In this document: positions 1 to 13,757 of the stretch, one piece after another
Layout of the letters: the number at the start of each line of letters is the position of its first letter
Position numbering within the stretch: position 1 is the first letter of the stretch
Source of the DNA: Symsagittifera roscoffensis
Lineage: Eukaryota > Xenacoelomorpha > Acoela > Convolutidae
Reading direction: 5' to 3'
NCBI RefSeq assembly: GCF_963678635.1
Contig: NC_087062.1
Span: 9,778,670 to 9,842,669, forward strand
Length of the DNA: 64,000 nucleotides
Translations under genes and position numbers: made by a program
The notes under the pieces: generated by a model
What the model was told of the DNA's origin: nothing
What the model saw: the letters and a program-made list of their open reading frames with translations, nothing else
Databases searched by the model: none

Positions 1-3000
1 CTGTAGTCTGCTCTCGTGAAATAGCCAATATGCCGACCAAAAACTGCTCTGTAGAATGTAGCCTGCACTCGATAACCAGCCACACGCCGACCAAAAACTG
101 CTCTGTAGATTGTAAACTGCTCTCGAGAACTGGCCACACACCGACCAAAAACTGAACTGGAGATTGTAGTCTGCTCTCGAGAACCAGTCACACTCCGACC
201 AAAAACAGCTCTAGAGTCGGTAGTTTCCTCTCGAGAACCAGCCACACTCGGACCAAAAACTACTCCGTAGACTGTAGACTGCTCTCGAGATTTCGCCACA
301 CGCCGACCCAGAACTGCTCTTGAGACTGTAGCCTGCTCTCGAGAAATAGCCACACGCCGACCAAAAACTTCTCTGGATACTCTAGTCTGCTCTCGAGAAC
401 CAGCCACGCTCGGACCAAAAACTGCTCTGTAGACTGTAGACTGCACTCGAGAACTGGCCACACACCGACCAAAAACTGCTCTGTAGAATGTAATCTGCAC
501 TCGAGAACCAACCAAACTCAGACTAAAAACTGCTCTGTAGATTGTACTCTGCTCGCGAGAACTGGCCACACGCTGAACTAAAATTACTCGGAGACTGTAG
601 TTTGCACATAATAACAAGCCACAGGCCGACCAAAAACTGCTCTGTAGACTGTAGTCTGTACTCGACAACCAGCCACACGCCGACCAAAAACTGCTCTGTA
701 GACTGTAAACTGCTCTCGAGAACTGGCCACACGCCGACCAAAAACTGAACTGGAGATTGAAGTCTGCTCTCGAGAACCAGCCACATTCCGACCAAAAACA
801 GCTCTAGAGTCGGTAGTCTCCTCTCGAGAACCAGCCACACTCGGACCAAAAACTACTCCGTAGACTGTAGACTGCTCTCAAGATTTCGCCACACGCCGAC
901 CCAGAACTGCTCTGGAGACTATAGTCTGCTTTCGAGAAATAGCCACACGCCGACCAAAAACTGCTCTGGAGACTGCAGTCAGCTCTCGAGAAAAAGCCAC
1001 ACGCCGACCAAAATATTCTCTGGAGACTCCAATCTGCTCTCGAGAACCAGCCACACTCTGACCAAAAAATGCTCTGCAGACTGTAGTCTGCACTCGACAA
1101 CCAGCCACACACCGACCAAAAACTGCTCTGTAGACTGTAAACTGCTCTCGAGAATTGGCCATACGCCGACCAAACTATTCTCTGGAGACTCTAATCTGCT
1201 CTCGAGAACCAGCTACACTCTGACCGAAAAAAGCTCTGCAGACTGTAGACTGCACTAGAGAACTGGCCACACGCCGACCAAAAACTGCTCTGTAGAATGT
1301 AGTCTGCACTCGAGAACCAACCAAACTCAGACTAAAAACTGCTCTGTAGACTGTTGTCTGCTCGCGAGAACTGGCAACACGCTGAACCAAAATTTTTTGG
1401 AGACTGTAGTCTGCACAAAATAACAAGCCACAGACGACCAAAAACTGCTCTGTAGATTTTAGTCTGCACTCGACAACCAGCCACACGCCGACCAAAAACT
1501 ACTCTGTAGACTGCAGACTGCTCTCGAGAATTGGCCATACGCCGACCAAACTATTCTCTGGAGACTCTAATCTGCTCTCGAGAACCAGCTACACTCTGAC
1601 CGAAAAATGCTCTGCAGACTGTAGACTGCACTAGAGAACTGGCCACACGCCGACCAAAAACTGCTCTGTAGACTGTAGTCTGCACTCGACAACCAGCCTC
1701 ACGCCGACCAAAAACTACTCTGTAGACTGCAGACTGCTCTCGAGATTTGGGCACACAATTTTCCAAATCTGTTCTGGAGACTGTAGTCTGCTCTCGAGAA
1801 ATAGCCCACTCCGACCAAAATCTGCTCTGGAGACTGTAGTCTGCTCTCGTGAAATAGCCAATATGCCGACCAAAAACTGCTCTGTAGAATGTAGCCTGCA
1901 CTCGATAACCAGCCACACGCCGACCAAAAACTGCTCTGTAGATTGTAAACTGCTCTCGAGAACTGGCCACACACCGACCAAAAACTGAACTGGAGATTGT
2001 AGTCTGCTCTCGAGAACCAGTCACACTCCGACCAAAAACAGCTCTAGAGTCGGTAGTTTCCTCTCGAGAACCAGCCACACTCGGACCAAAAACTACTCCG
2101 TAGACTGTAGACTGCTCTCGAGATTTCGCCACACGCCGACCCAGAACTGCTCTTGAGACTGTAGCCTGCTCTCGAGAAATAGCCACACGCCGACCAAAAA
2201 CTTCTCTGGATACTCTAGTCTGCTCTCGAGAACCAGCCACGCTCGGACCAAAAACTGCTCTGTAGACTGTAGACTGCACTCGAGAACTGGCCACACACCG
2301 ACCAAAAACTGCTCTGTAGAATGTAATCTGCACTCGAGAACCAACCAAACTCAGACTAAAAACTGCTCTGTAGATTGTACTCTGCTCGCGAGAACTGGCC
2401 ACACGCTGAACTAAAATTACTCGGAGACTGTAGTTTGCACATAATAACAAGCCACAGGCCGACCAAAAACTGCTCTGTAGACTGTAGTCTGTACTCGACA
2501 ACCAGCCACACGCCGACCAAAAACTGCTCTGTAGACTGTAAACTGCTCTCGAGAACTGGCCACACGCCGACCAAAAACTGAACTGGAGATTGAAGTCTGC
2601 TCTCGAGAACCAGCCACATTCCGACCAAAAACAGCTCTAGAGTCGGTAGTCTGTACTCGACAACCAGCCACACGCCGACCAAAAACTGCTCTGTAGACTG
2701 TAAACTGCTCTCGAGAACTGGCCACACGCCGACCCAAAACTGCTCTGGAGACTATAGTCTGCTTTCGAGAAATAGCCACACGCCGACCAAAAACTGCTCT
2801 GGAGACTGCAGTCAGCTCTCGAGAAAAAGCCACACGCCGACCAAAATATTCTCTGGAGACTCCAATCTGCTCTCGAGAACCAGCCACACTCTGATCAAAA
2901 AATGCTCTGCAGACTGTAGTCTGCACTCGACAACCAGCCACACACCGACCAAAAACTGCTCTGTAGACTGTAAACTGCTCTCGAGAATTGGCCATACGCC

Positions 3001-6000
3001 GACCAAACTATTCTCTGGAGACTCTAATCTGCTCTCGAGAACCAGCTACACTCTGACCGAAAAAAGCTCTGCAGACTGTAGACTGCACTAGAGAACTGGC
3101 CACACGCCGACCAAAAACTGCTCTGTAGAATGTAGTCTGCACTCGAGAACCAACCAAACTCAGACTAAAAACTGCTCTGTAGACTGTTGTCTGCTCGCGA
3201 GAACTGGCAACACGCTGAACCAAAATTTTTTGGAGACTGTAGTCTGCACAAAATAACAAGCCACAGACGACCAAAAACTGCTCTGTAGATTTTAGTCTGC
3301 ACTCGACAACCAGCCACACGCCGACCAAAAACTACTCTGGAGACTGCAGTCAGCTCTCGAGAATTGGCCATACGCCGACCAAACTATTCTCTGGAGACTC
3401 TAATCTGCTCTCGAGAACCAGCTACACTCTGACCGAAAAATGCTCTGCAGACTGTAGACTGCACTAGAGAACTGGCCACACGCCGACCAAAAACTGCTCT
3501 GTAGACTGTAGTCTGCACTCGACAACCAGCCTCACGCCGACCAAAAACTACTCTGTAGACTGCAGACTGCTCTCGAGATTTGGGCACACAATTTTCCAAA
3601 TCTGTTCTGGAGACTGTAGTCTGCTCTCGAGAAATAGCCCACTCCGACCAAAATCTGCTCTGGAGACTGTAGTCTGCTCTCGTGAAATAGCCAATATGCC
3701 GACCAAAAACTGCTCTGTAGAATGTAGCCTGCACTCGATAACCAGCCACACGCCGACCAAAAACTGCTCTGGAGACTGCAGTCAGCTCTCGAGAAAAAGC
3801 CACACGCCGACCAAAATATTCTCTGGAGACTCCAATCTGCTCTCGAGAACCAGCCACACTCTGATCAAAAAATGCTCTGCAGACTGTAGTCTGCACTCGA
3901 CAACCAGCCACACACCGACCAAAAACTGCTCTGTAGACTGTAAACTGCTCTCGAGAATTGGCCATACGCCGACCAAACTATTCTCTGGAGACTCTAATCT
4001 GCTCTCGAGAACCAGCTACACTCTGACCGAAAAAAGCTCTGCAGACTGTAGACTGCACTAGAGAACTGGCCACACGCCGACCAAAAACTGCTCTGTAGAA
4101 TGTAGTCTGCACTCGAGAACCAACCAAACTCAGACTAAAAACTGCTCTGTAGACTGTTGTCTGCTCGCGTGAACTGGCAACACGCTGAACCAAAATTTTT
4201 TGGAGACTGTAGTCTGCACAAAATAACAAGCCACAGACGACCAAAAACTGCTCTGTAGATTTTAGTCTGCACTCGACAACCAGCCACACGCCGACCAAAA
4301 ACTACTCTGTAGACTGCAGACTGCTCTCGAGAATTGGCCATACGCCGACCAAACTATTCTCTGGAGACTCTAATCTGCTCTCGAGAACCAGCTACACTCT
4401 GACCGAAAAATGCTCTGCAGACTGTAGACTGCACTAGAGAACTGGCCACACGCCGACCAAAAACTGCTCTGTAGACTGTAGTCTGCACTCGACAACCAGC
4501 CTCACGCCGACCAAAAACTACTCTGTAGACTGCAGACTGCTCTCGAGATTTGGGCACACAATTTTCCAAATCTGTTCTGGAGACTGTAGTCTGCTCTCGA
4601 GAAATAGCCCACTCCGACCAAAATCTGCTCTGGAGACTGTAGTCTGCTCTCGTGAAATAGCCAATATGCCGACCAAAAACTGCTCTGTAGAATGTAGCCT
4701 GCACTCGATAACCAGCCACACGCCGACCAAAAACTGCTCTGTAGATTGTAAACTGCTCTCGAGAACTGGCCACACACCGACCAAAAACTGAACTGGAGAT
4801 TGTAGTCTGCTCTCGAGAACCAGTCACACTCCGACCAAAAACAGCTCTAGAGTCGGTAGTTTCCTCTCGAGAACCAGCCACACTCGGACCAAAAACTACT
4901 CCGTAGACTGTAGACTGCTCTCGAGATTTCGCCACACGCCGACCCAGAACTGCTCTTGAGACTGTAGCCTGCTCTCGAGAAATAGCCACACGCCGACCAA
5001 AAACTTCTCTGGATACTCTAGTCTGCTCTCGAGAACCAGCCACGCTCGGACCAAAAACTGCTCTGTAGACTGTAGACTGCACTCGAGAACTGGCCACACA
5101 CCGACCAAAAACTGCTCTGTAGAATGTAATCTGCACTCGAGAACCAACCAAACTCAGACTAAAAACTGCTCTGTAGATTGTACTCTGCTCGCGAGAACTG
5201 GCCACACGCTGAACTAAAATTACTCGGAGACTGTAGTTTGCACATAATAACAAGCCACAGGCCGACCAAAAACTGCTCTGTAGACTGTAGTCTGTACTCG
5301 ACAACCAGCCACACGCCGACCAAAAACTGCTCTGTAGACTGTAAACTGCTCTCGAGAACTGGCCACACGCCGACCAAAAACTGAACTGGAGATTGAAGTC
5401 TGCTCTCGAGAACCAGCCACATTCCGACCAAAAACAGCTCTAGAGTCGGTAGTCTCCTCTCGAGAACCAGCCACACTCGGACCAAAAACTACTCCGTAGA
5501 CTGTAGACTGCTCTCAAGATTTCGCCACACGCCGACCCAGAACTGCTCTGGAGACTATAGTCTGCTTTCGAGAAATAGCCACACGCCGACCAAAAACTGC
5601 TCTGGAGACTGCAGTCAGCTCTCGAGAAAAAGCCACACGCCGACCAAAAAATTCTCTGGAGACTCCAATCTGCTTTCGAGAACCAGCCACACTCTGACCA
5701 AAAAATGCTCTGCAGACTGTAGTCTGCACTCGACAACCAGCCACACACCGACCAAAAACTGCTCTGTAGACTGTAAACTGCTCTCGAGAATTGGCCATAC
5801 GCCGACCAAACTATTCTCTGGAGACTCTAATCTGCTCTCGAGAACCAGCTACACTTTGACCGAAAAATGCTCTGCAGACTGTAGACTGCACTCGAGAACT
5901 GGCCACACACCGACCAAAAACTGCTCTGTAGAATGTAATCTGCACTCGAGAACCAACCAAACTCAGACTAAAAACTGCTCTGTAGATTGTACTCTGCTCG

Positions 6001-7150
6001 CGAGAACTGGCCACACGCTGAACTAAAATTACTCGGAGACTGTAGTTTGCACATAATAACAAGCCACAGGCCGACCAAAAACTGCTCTGTAGACTGTAGT
6101 CTGTACTCGACAACCAGCCACACGCCGACCAAAAACTGCTCTGTAGACTGTAAACTGCTCTCGAGAACTGGCCACACGCCGACCAAAAACTGAACTGGAG
6201 ATTGAAGTCTGCTCTCGAGAACCAGCCACATTCCGACCAAAAACAGCTCTAGAGTCGGTAGTCTCCTCTCGAGAACCAGCCACACTCGGACCAAAAACTA
6301 CTCCGTAGACTGTAGACTGCTCTCAAGATTTCGCCACACGCCGACCCAGAACTGCTCTGGAGACTATAGTCTGCTTTCGAGAAATAGCCACACGCCGACC
6401 AAAAACTGCTCTGGAGACTGCAGTCAGCTCTCGAGAAAAAGCCACACGCCGACCAAAAAATTCTCTGGAGACTCCAATCTGCTTTCGAGAACCAGCCACA
6501 CTCTGACCAAAAAATGCTCTGCAGACTGTAGTCTGCACTCGACAACCAGCCACACACCGACCAAAAACTGCTCTGTAGACTGTAAACTGCTCTCGAGAAT
6601 TGGCCATACGCCGACCAAACTATTCTCTGGAGACTCTAATCTGCTCTCGAGAACCAGCTACACTTTGACCGAAAAATGCTCTGCAGACTGTAGACTGCAC
6701 TAGAGAACTGGCCACACGCCGACCAAAAACTGCTCTGTAGAATGTAGTCTGCACTCGAGAACCAACCAAACTCAGACTAAAAACTGCTCTGTAGACTGTT
6801 GTCTGCTCGCGAGAACTGGCAACACGCTGAACCAAAATTTTTTGAAGACTGTAGTCTGCACAAAATAACAAGCCACAGACGACCAAAAACTGCTCTGTAG
6901 ACTTTAGTCTGCACTCGACAACCAGCCACACGCCGACCAAAAACTACTCTGTAGACTGCAGACTGCTCTCGAGATTTGGGCACACAATTTTCCAAAACTG
7001 TTCTGGAGACTGTAGTCTGCTCTCGAGAAAAAGCCCACTCCGACCAAAATCTGCTCTGGAGACTGTAGTCTGCTCTCGTGAAATAGCCAATATGCCGACC
7101 AAAAACTGCTCTGTAGAATTTAGTCTGCACTCGAGAACCAACCACACTCA
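1..7150. repeat. Satellite higher-order block A (periods 1833, 970, 809 bp)
   Basis: The segment starting at 1 restarts at 1834 (period 1833, about 34 monomers). A further copy of part of it is offset by 970 bp (3008 to 3978), and the segment near 5159 recurs at 5968 (809 bp). The frame at 1551-2501 reappears with identical translation at 4354-5304, a shift of 2803 = 1833 + 970. All periods are within 3 bp of a multiple of 54. The near-identity of these copies indicates recent amplification in large blocks, not monomer by monomer. Confidence 0.9.
2645..2760. repeat. Patch that differs between two 1833-bp copies
   Basis: Copy 1 around 812-927 and copy 2 around 2645-2760 disagree although both flanks match at the 1833-bp offset. 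The copy 2 patch resembles the monomers about 160 bp to its left (ctgtactcgacaacc, then a ctgtaaactgctctcgag monomer). Length is conserved, as expected for gene conversion or unequal exchange between monomers in register. Confidence 0.6.
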
Positions 7151-8041
7151 GGCTAAAAACTGCTCTGTAGACTGTAGTCTGCACTCGACAACCAGCCACA
7201 CACCGACCAAAAACTGCTCTGTAGACTGTAAACTGCTCTCGAGAATTGGCCACACGCCGACCAAAATCTGAACTGGAGATTGTAGTCTGCTCTCGAGAAC
7301 CAGCCAAACTCAGACTAAAAACTGCTCTGTAGATTGTACTCCGCTCGCGAGAACTGGCCACACGCTGAACCAAAATTACTCGGAAACTGTAGTCTGCACA
7401 TAAGAACAAGCCACACGCCGACCAAAAACTGAACTGGAGATTGTAGTCTGCTTTCGAGAACCAGCCACATTCGGACTAAAAATTGCTCTGTAGACTGTAG
7501 ACTGCACTCGAGAACTGGCCACACGCAGACCAAAAACTGCTCTGTAGAATGTAGTCTGCACTCGAGAACCAACCAAACTCAGACTAAAAACTGCTCTGTA
7601 GATTGTACTCCGCTCGCGAGAACTGGCCACACGCTGAACCAAAACTACTCGGAAACTGTAGTATGCACATAAGAACAAGCCACACGCCGACCAAAAACTG
7701 AACTGGTGATTGTAGCCTGCTCTCGAGAACCAGCCACACTCCGACCAAAAACAGCTCTAGAGTCGGTAGTCTCCTCTCAAGAACCAGCCAAACTCGGACC
7801 AAAAACTATTCTGTAGACTGTAGACTGCTCTCGCGATTTGGCCACACGCTGAACCAGAACTGCTCTGGAGACTATAGTCTGCTCTCGAGGAATAACCACA
7901 CGCCGACCAAAAACTGCTCTGGAGACTTTAGTCTGCTCTCGAGAACCAGCCACACTCGGAATAAAAAATGCTCTGTAGACTGTAGACTGCACTCGAGAAC
8001 TGGCCACACGCCGACCCAAAACTGCTCTGTAGAATGTAGTT

Positions 8042-8079
8042 TGCAGACTACAAAGTTTATTCAAAAATTGTAGTCTGCA
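8042..8079. repeat. Perfect 12-bp inverted repeat interrupting the satellite
   Basis: TGCAGACTACAA (8042-8053) is followed 14 bp later by its exact reverse complement TTGTAGTCTGCA (8068-8079). The left arm is a satellite piece in the opposite orientation to the rest of the array, and the spacer is not satellite sequence. This looks like the scar of a small inversion or a foldback repair event. It lies where the ordered higher-order copies to the left give way to more divergent monomers (about 8040-9300). Confidence 0.7.
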
Positions 8080-10061
8080 CATAAGAACAAGCCACACGCC
8101 GACCAAAAACTTAACTAGAGGTTGTAGTCTGCTCTCGAGAACCACCCACACTCCGACCAAAAACAGCTCAAGAGTCGGTAGTCTCCTCTCAAGAACCAGC
8201 CAAACTCGGACCAAAAACTACTCTGTAGACTGTAGACTGCTCTCGCGATTTGGCCACACGCTGACCCAGAACTGCTCTGGAGACTGCAGTAATTTTACGA
8301 GAAAAAGCCACACGCCGACCAAAAAATTCTCTGGAGAGACTAGTCTGCTCTCAGGAACCAGCCACAGTTTGACCAAAAACTGCTCCGTAGACTCCAGACT
8401 GCACTCAACAACTAGCCACACGCCGACTAAAAACTGCTCTGTAGACTGTAGTCTGCTCTCGAGAACTGGCCACAAGCAGAATCAAAATTGCTCTGGAGAC
8501 TGTAGTCTGCACTCGGGAACCAGCCACACGCCGACTAAAACTACTCTGTAGACTATTTTTTTGCTCTCGAGAAATGGCCACGCATTGATTCACAACTGCT
8601 CTGTAGAGTGGATAACCAGCCACACGTCGACAAAAAATTTCTCTGGAGACTCTAGTCTGCTTTCGAGAACCAGCCACAATTTGACTAAAAACTTCTCTGT
8701 AGACCTTATTCTGCACTCGACAACCAGCCACACGCCGACCAAAAACTGCTCTGTAGACTGTAAACTGCTCTCGAGAACTGGAGACACGCCGACCAAAAAC
8801 TGAACTGGAGATTGTAGTCTGCTCTCGATAATCAGCCACATCCGACCAAAATCGGCTCTAGAGGCGGTAGTCTCCTCTCGAGAACCAGCCACACTTGGAC
8901 CAAAAATTACTCTGTAGACTGTAGACTGCTCTCGCGTTTTGGCCACACGCTGATCCAGAACTGCTCTGGAGATTATAGTCTGCACTCGAGAATCAGCCAC
9001 ACGCCGACCAAAAACTGCTCTGTAGACTGTATTTTGCTCTAGAGAAATGGCCACACATTGACTCATAACTGCCCTCTAAAATGTAGCCAGCCTGCATTCG
9101 ATAACCAGCCATACGTCGACCAAAAATTTCTCTGGAGATTCTAGTCTGCTCTCGAGAACCAGCCACACTCGGACCAAAAACTTCTCTGTAGACTGTAGAC
9201 TGCACTCGAGAACTGGCCACACGCCGACCAAAACCTGCTCTGTAGAACCTGTAGAATTTAGTCTGCACTCAAGAACCAACCAAACTCAGACTAAAAACTG
9301 CTCTGTAGATTGTACTCTGCTCGCGAGAACTGGCCACACGCTGAACCAAAATTACTCGGAAACTCTAGTCTGCACATAAGAACAAGTCGCAGGCCGACCA
9401 AAAACTGCTCTGTAGACTGTATCCTGCACTCGACCACCAGCCACACGCCGACCAAAAACTGCTCTGTAGACTGTTAACTGCTCTCGCGGTTTAGCCACTC
9501 GCCGACCAAAAACTGCTCTGTAGAATATAGTCTGCACTCGAGAACCAACCAAACTCAGACTAAAAACTGCTCTGTAGGTTGTACTCTGCTCTCGAGGAAT
9601 GGCCACACATTGATTCAGAACTGCTCTGTAGAATGTAGCCGCACTCGATAACCAGCCACACGTCGACCAAAAATTTCTCTGGAGACTCTAGTCTGCTCTC
9701 GAGAACCAGCCACACTCGGACCAAAAACTGCTCTGTAGACTGTAGACTGCCCTCGAGAACTGGCCACTCGCTGACCAAAAACAGCTCTGTAGAATGTAGT
9801 CTGCACTCGAGAACCAACCAAATTCAGACTAAAAACCTCTCTGTAGATTGTACTCTGCTCGCGAGAACTGGCCACACGCTGAAGCAAAATTACTCGGAAA
9901 CTGTAGTCTGCACATCAGAACAAGCCACAGGCCGACCAAAAACTGCTCTGTAGACTGTAGTCTGCACTCGACAACCAGCCACACGCCGACCAAAAAGTAC
10001 TCTGTAGACTGTTAACTGCTCTCGAGAACTGGCGACACGCCGACCAAAAACTGAACTGGAG

Positions 10062-12060
10062 ATTGCAGTCTGCTCTCGAGAACCAGCCACATCCGACCAA
10101 AAACGGCTCTAGAGTCGGTAGTCTCCTCTCGAGAACCAGCCACACTCGGACCAAAAACTACTCTGTAGACTGTAGACTGCTCTCGCGATTTGGCCACTCG
10201 CCGACCAAAAACTGCTCTGTAGAATATAGTCTGCACTCGAGAACCAACCAAACTCTGACTAAAAACTGCTCTGTAGGTTGTACTCTGCTCTCGAGAAATG
10301 GCCACACATTGATTCAGAACTGCTATGTAGAATGTAGCCTGCACTCGATAACCAGCCACACGTCGACCAAAAATTTCTCTGGAGACTCTAGTCTGCTCTC
10401 GAGAACCAGCCACACTCGGACCAAAAACTGCTCTGTAGACTGTAGACTGCCCTCGAGAACTGGCCACTCGCCGACCAAAAACTGCTCTGTAGAATGTAGT
10501 CTGCAATCGAGAACCAACCAAATTCAGATTAAAAACTGCTCTGTAGATTGTACTCTGCTCGCGAGAACTGGCCACACGCTGAACCAAAATTACTCGGAAA
10601 CTGTAGTCTGGACATAAGAACAAGCCACAGGCCGACCAAAAACTGCTCTGTAGACTGTAGTCTGCACTCGACAACCAGCCACACGCCGACCAAAAACTGC
10701 TCTGTAAACCGTAAACTGCTCTCGAGAACTGGCGACACGCCGACCAAAAGCTGAACTGGAGATTGTAGTCTGCACTCGAGAACCAACCAAATTCAGACTA
10801 AAAACTGCTCTGTAGATTGTACTCTGCTCGCGAGAACTGGCCACACGCTGAACCAAAATTACTCGGAAACTGTAGTCTGCACATAAGAACAAGCCACACG
10901 CCGACTAAAAACTGCTCTGTAGACTGTAGTCTGCACTCGACAACCAGCCACACGCCGACCAAAAATTTCTCTAGAGATTCTAGTCTGCTCTCGAGAAACA
11001 GCCACACTCGGACCAAAAACTGCTCTGTAAACTGTAGACTGCACTCGAGAACTGGCCACACGCCGACCAAAACCTGCTCTGTAGAATTTATTCTGCACTC
11101 GAGAACCAACCAAACTCAGATTAAAACTGCTCTGTAGATTGTACTCTGCTCGCGAGAACTGGCCACACGCTGAACCAAAATTACTCGGAAACTGTAGTCT
11201 GCACATAAGAACAAGCCACAGGCCGACCAAAACTGCTCTGTAGACTGTAGTCTGCACTCGACAACCAGCCACACGCCGACCAAAAACTACTCTGTAGACT
11301 GTTAACTGCTCTCGAGAACTGGCGACACGCCGACCAAAAACTGAACTGGAGATTGCAGTCTGCTCTCGAGAACCAGCCACATCCGACCAAAAACGGCTCT
11401 AGATTCGGTAGTCTCCTCTCGAGAACCAGCCACACTCGGACCAAAAACTACTCTGTAGACTGTAGACTGCTCTCGCGATTTGGCCACTCGCCGACCAAAA
11501 ACTGCTCTGTAGAATATAGTCTGCACTCGAGAACCAACCAAACTCAGACTAAAAACTGCTCTGTAGGTTGTACTCTGCTCTCGAGAAATGGCCACACATT
11601 GGTTCAGAACTGCTATGTAGAATGTAGCCTGCACTCGATAACCAGCCACACGTCGACCAAAAATTTCTCTGGAGACTCTAGTCTGCTCTCGAGAACCAGC
11701 CACACTCGGACCAAAAACTGCTCGGTAAACTGTAGACTGCACTCGAGAACTGGCCACACGCCGACCAAAACCTGCTCTGTAGAATTTATTCTGCACTCGA
11801 AAACCAACCAAACTCAGATTAAAACTGCTCTGTAGATTGTACTCTGCTCGCGAGAACTGGCCACACGCTGAACCAAAATTACTCGGAAACTGTAGTCTGC
11901 ACATAAGAACAAGCCAAAGGCCGACCAAAACTGCTCTGTAGACTGTAGTCTGCACTCGACAACCAGCCACACGCCGACCAAAAACTACTCTGTAGACTGT
12001 TAACTGCTCTCGAGAACTGGCGACACGCCGACCAAAAACTGAACTGGAGATTGCAGTCTG
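10062..12060. repeat. Satellite higher-order block B (period 1290 bp)
   Basis: The run starting near 10062 (ctctcgagaaccagccacatccgacc, then the tagagtcgg monomer) recurs at 11352. Several other landmarks show the same 1290-bp shift (for example 10323 to 11613). 1290 is 24 monomers less 6 bp. Additional partial copies lie near 12390 and 12600. Confidence 0.75.
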
Positions 12061-13757
12061 CTCTCGAGAAACAGCCACACTCGGACCAAAAACTGCTCGG
12101 TAAACTGTAGACTGCACTCGAGAACTGGCCACACGCCGACCAAAACCTGCTCTGTAGAATTTATTCTGCACTCGAGAACCAACCAAACTCAGATTAAAAC
12201 TGCTCTGTAGATTGTACTCTGCTCGCGAGAACTGGCCACACGCTGAACCAAAATTACTCGGAAACTGTAGTCTGCACATAAGAACAAGCCACAGGCCGAC
12301 CAAAACTGCTCTGTAGACTGTAGTCTGCACTCGACAACCAGCCATACGCCGACCAAAAACTACTCTGTAGACTGTTAACTGCTCTCGAGAACCAGCCACA
12401 TCCGACCAAAAACGGCTCTAGAGTCGGTAGTCTCCTCTCGAGAACCAGCCACACTCGGACCAAAAACTACTCTGTAGACTGTAGACTGCTCTCAAGATTT
12501 CGCCACACGCCGACCCAGAACTGCTCTGGAGACTATAGTCTGCTTTCGAGAAATAGCCACACGCCGACCAAAAACTACTCTGTAGACTGTTAACTGCTCT
12601 CGAGAACCAGCCACATCCGACCAAAAACGGCTCTAGAGTCGGTAGTCTCCTCTCGAGAACCAGCCACACTCGGACCAAAAACTACTCTGTAGACTGTAGA
12701 CTGCTCTCGCGATTTGGCCACTCGCCGACCAAAAACTGCTCTGTAGAATATAGTCTGCACTCGAGAACCAACCAAACTTAGACTAAAAACTGCTCTGTAG
12801 GTTGTACTCTGCTCTCGAGTAATGACCACACATTGATTCAGAACTGCTATGTAGAATGTAGCCTGCACTCGATAACCAGCCACACGTCGACCAAAAATTT
12901 CTCTGGAGACTCTAGTCTGCTCTCGAGAACCAGCCACACTCGGACCAAAAACTGCTCTGTAGACTGTAGACTGCCCTCGAGAACTGGCCACTCGCCGACC
13001 AAAAACTGCTCTGTAGAAGGTAGTCTGCTCGCGAGAACTGGCCACACGCTGAACCAAAATTACTCGGAAACTGTAGTCTGGACATAAGAACAAGCCACAG
13101 GCCGACCAAAAACTGCTCTGTAGACTGTAGTCTGCACTCGACAACCAGCCACACGCCGACCAAAAACTGTTCTGTAAACCGTAAACTGCTCTCGAGAACT
13201 GGCGACACGCCGACCAAAAGCTGAACTGGAGATTGTAGTCTGCTCTCGAGAAACAGCCACATCCGACCAAAAACGGCTCTAGTGTCGGTACTCTCCTCTC
13301 GAGAACCAACCACACTCCGACCAAAAACTACTCTGTAGACTCTAGACTGCTCTCGCGATTTGGCCACACGCTGACCCAGAACTGCTCTGGAGATTATAGT
13401 CTGCACTCGGAAACCAGCCACACGCCGACCAAAAACTGCTCTGTAGGCTGTAATTTGCTCTCGAGAAATGGCCTTACATTGATTCATAACTGCTCTGTAG
13501 AATGCAGCCTGCACTCGATAACCAGCCACACGTCGACCAAAAGTTTCTCTGGAGACTCTAGTCTGCTCTCGAGAACCAGCCACACCCGGACCAAAAACTG
13601 CTCTGTAGACTGTAGACTGCACTCGAGAACTGGCCACTCGCCGACCAAAAACAGCTCTGTAGAATATAGTCTGCACTCGAGAACCAACCAATCTCAGACT
13701 AAAACTGCTCTGTAGATTGTACTCTGCTCGCGAGAACTGGCCACACGAAAACCAAAA

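Noticed and set aside
11302-12399. 365-codon minus-strand frame, and about 60 other frames in 1-18460
   Set aside because: All are the satellite read in one frame or another. Neighbouring frames are open at the same time, and starts and stops fall at random monomer variants.
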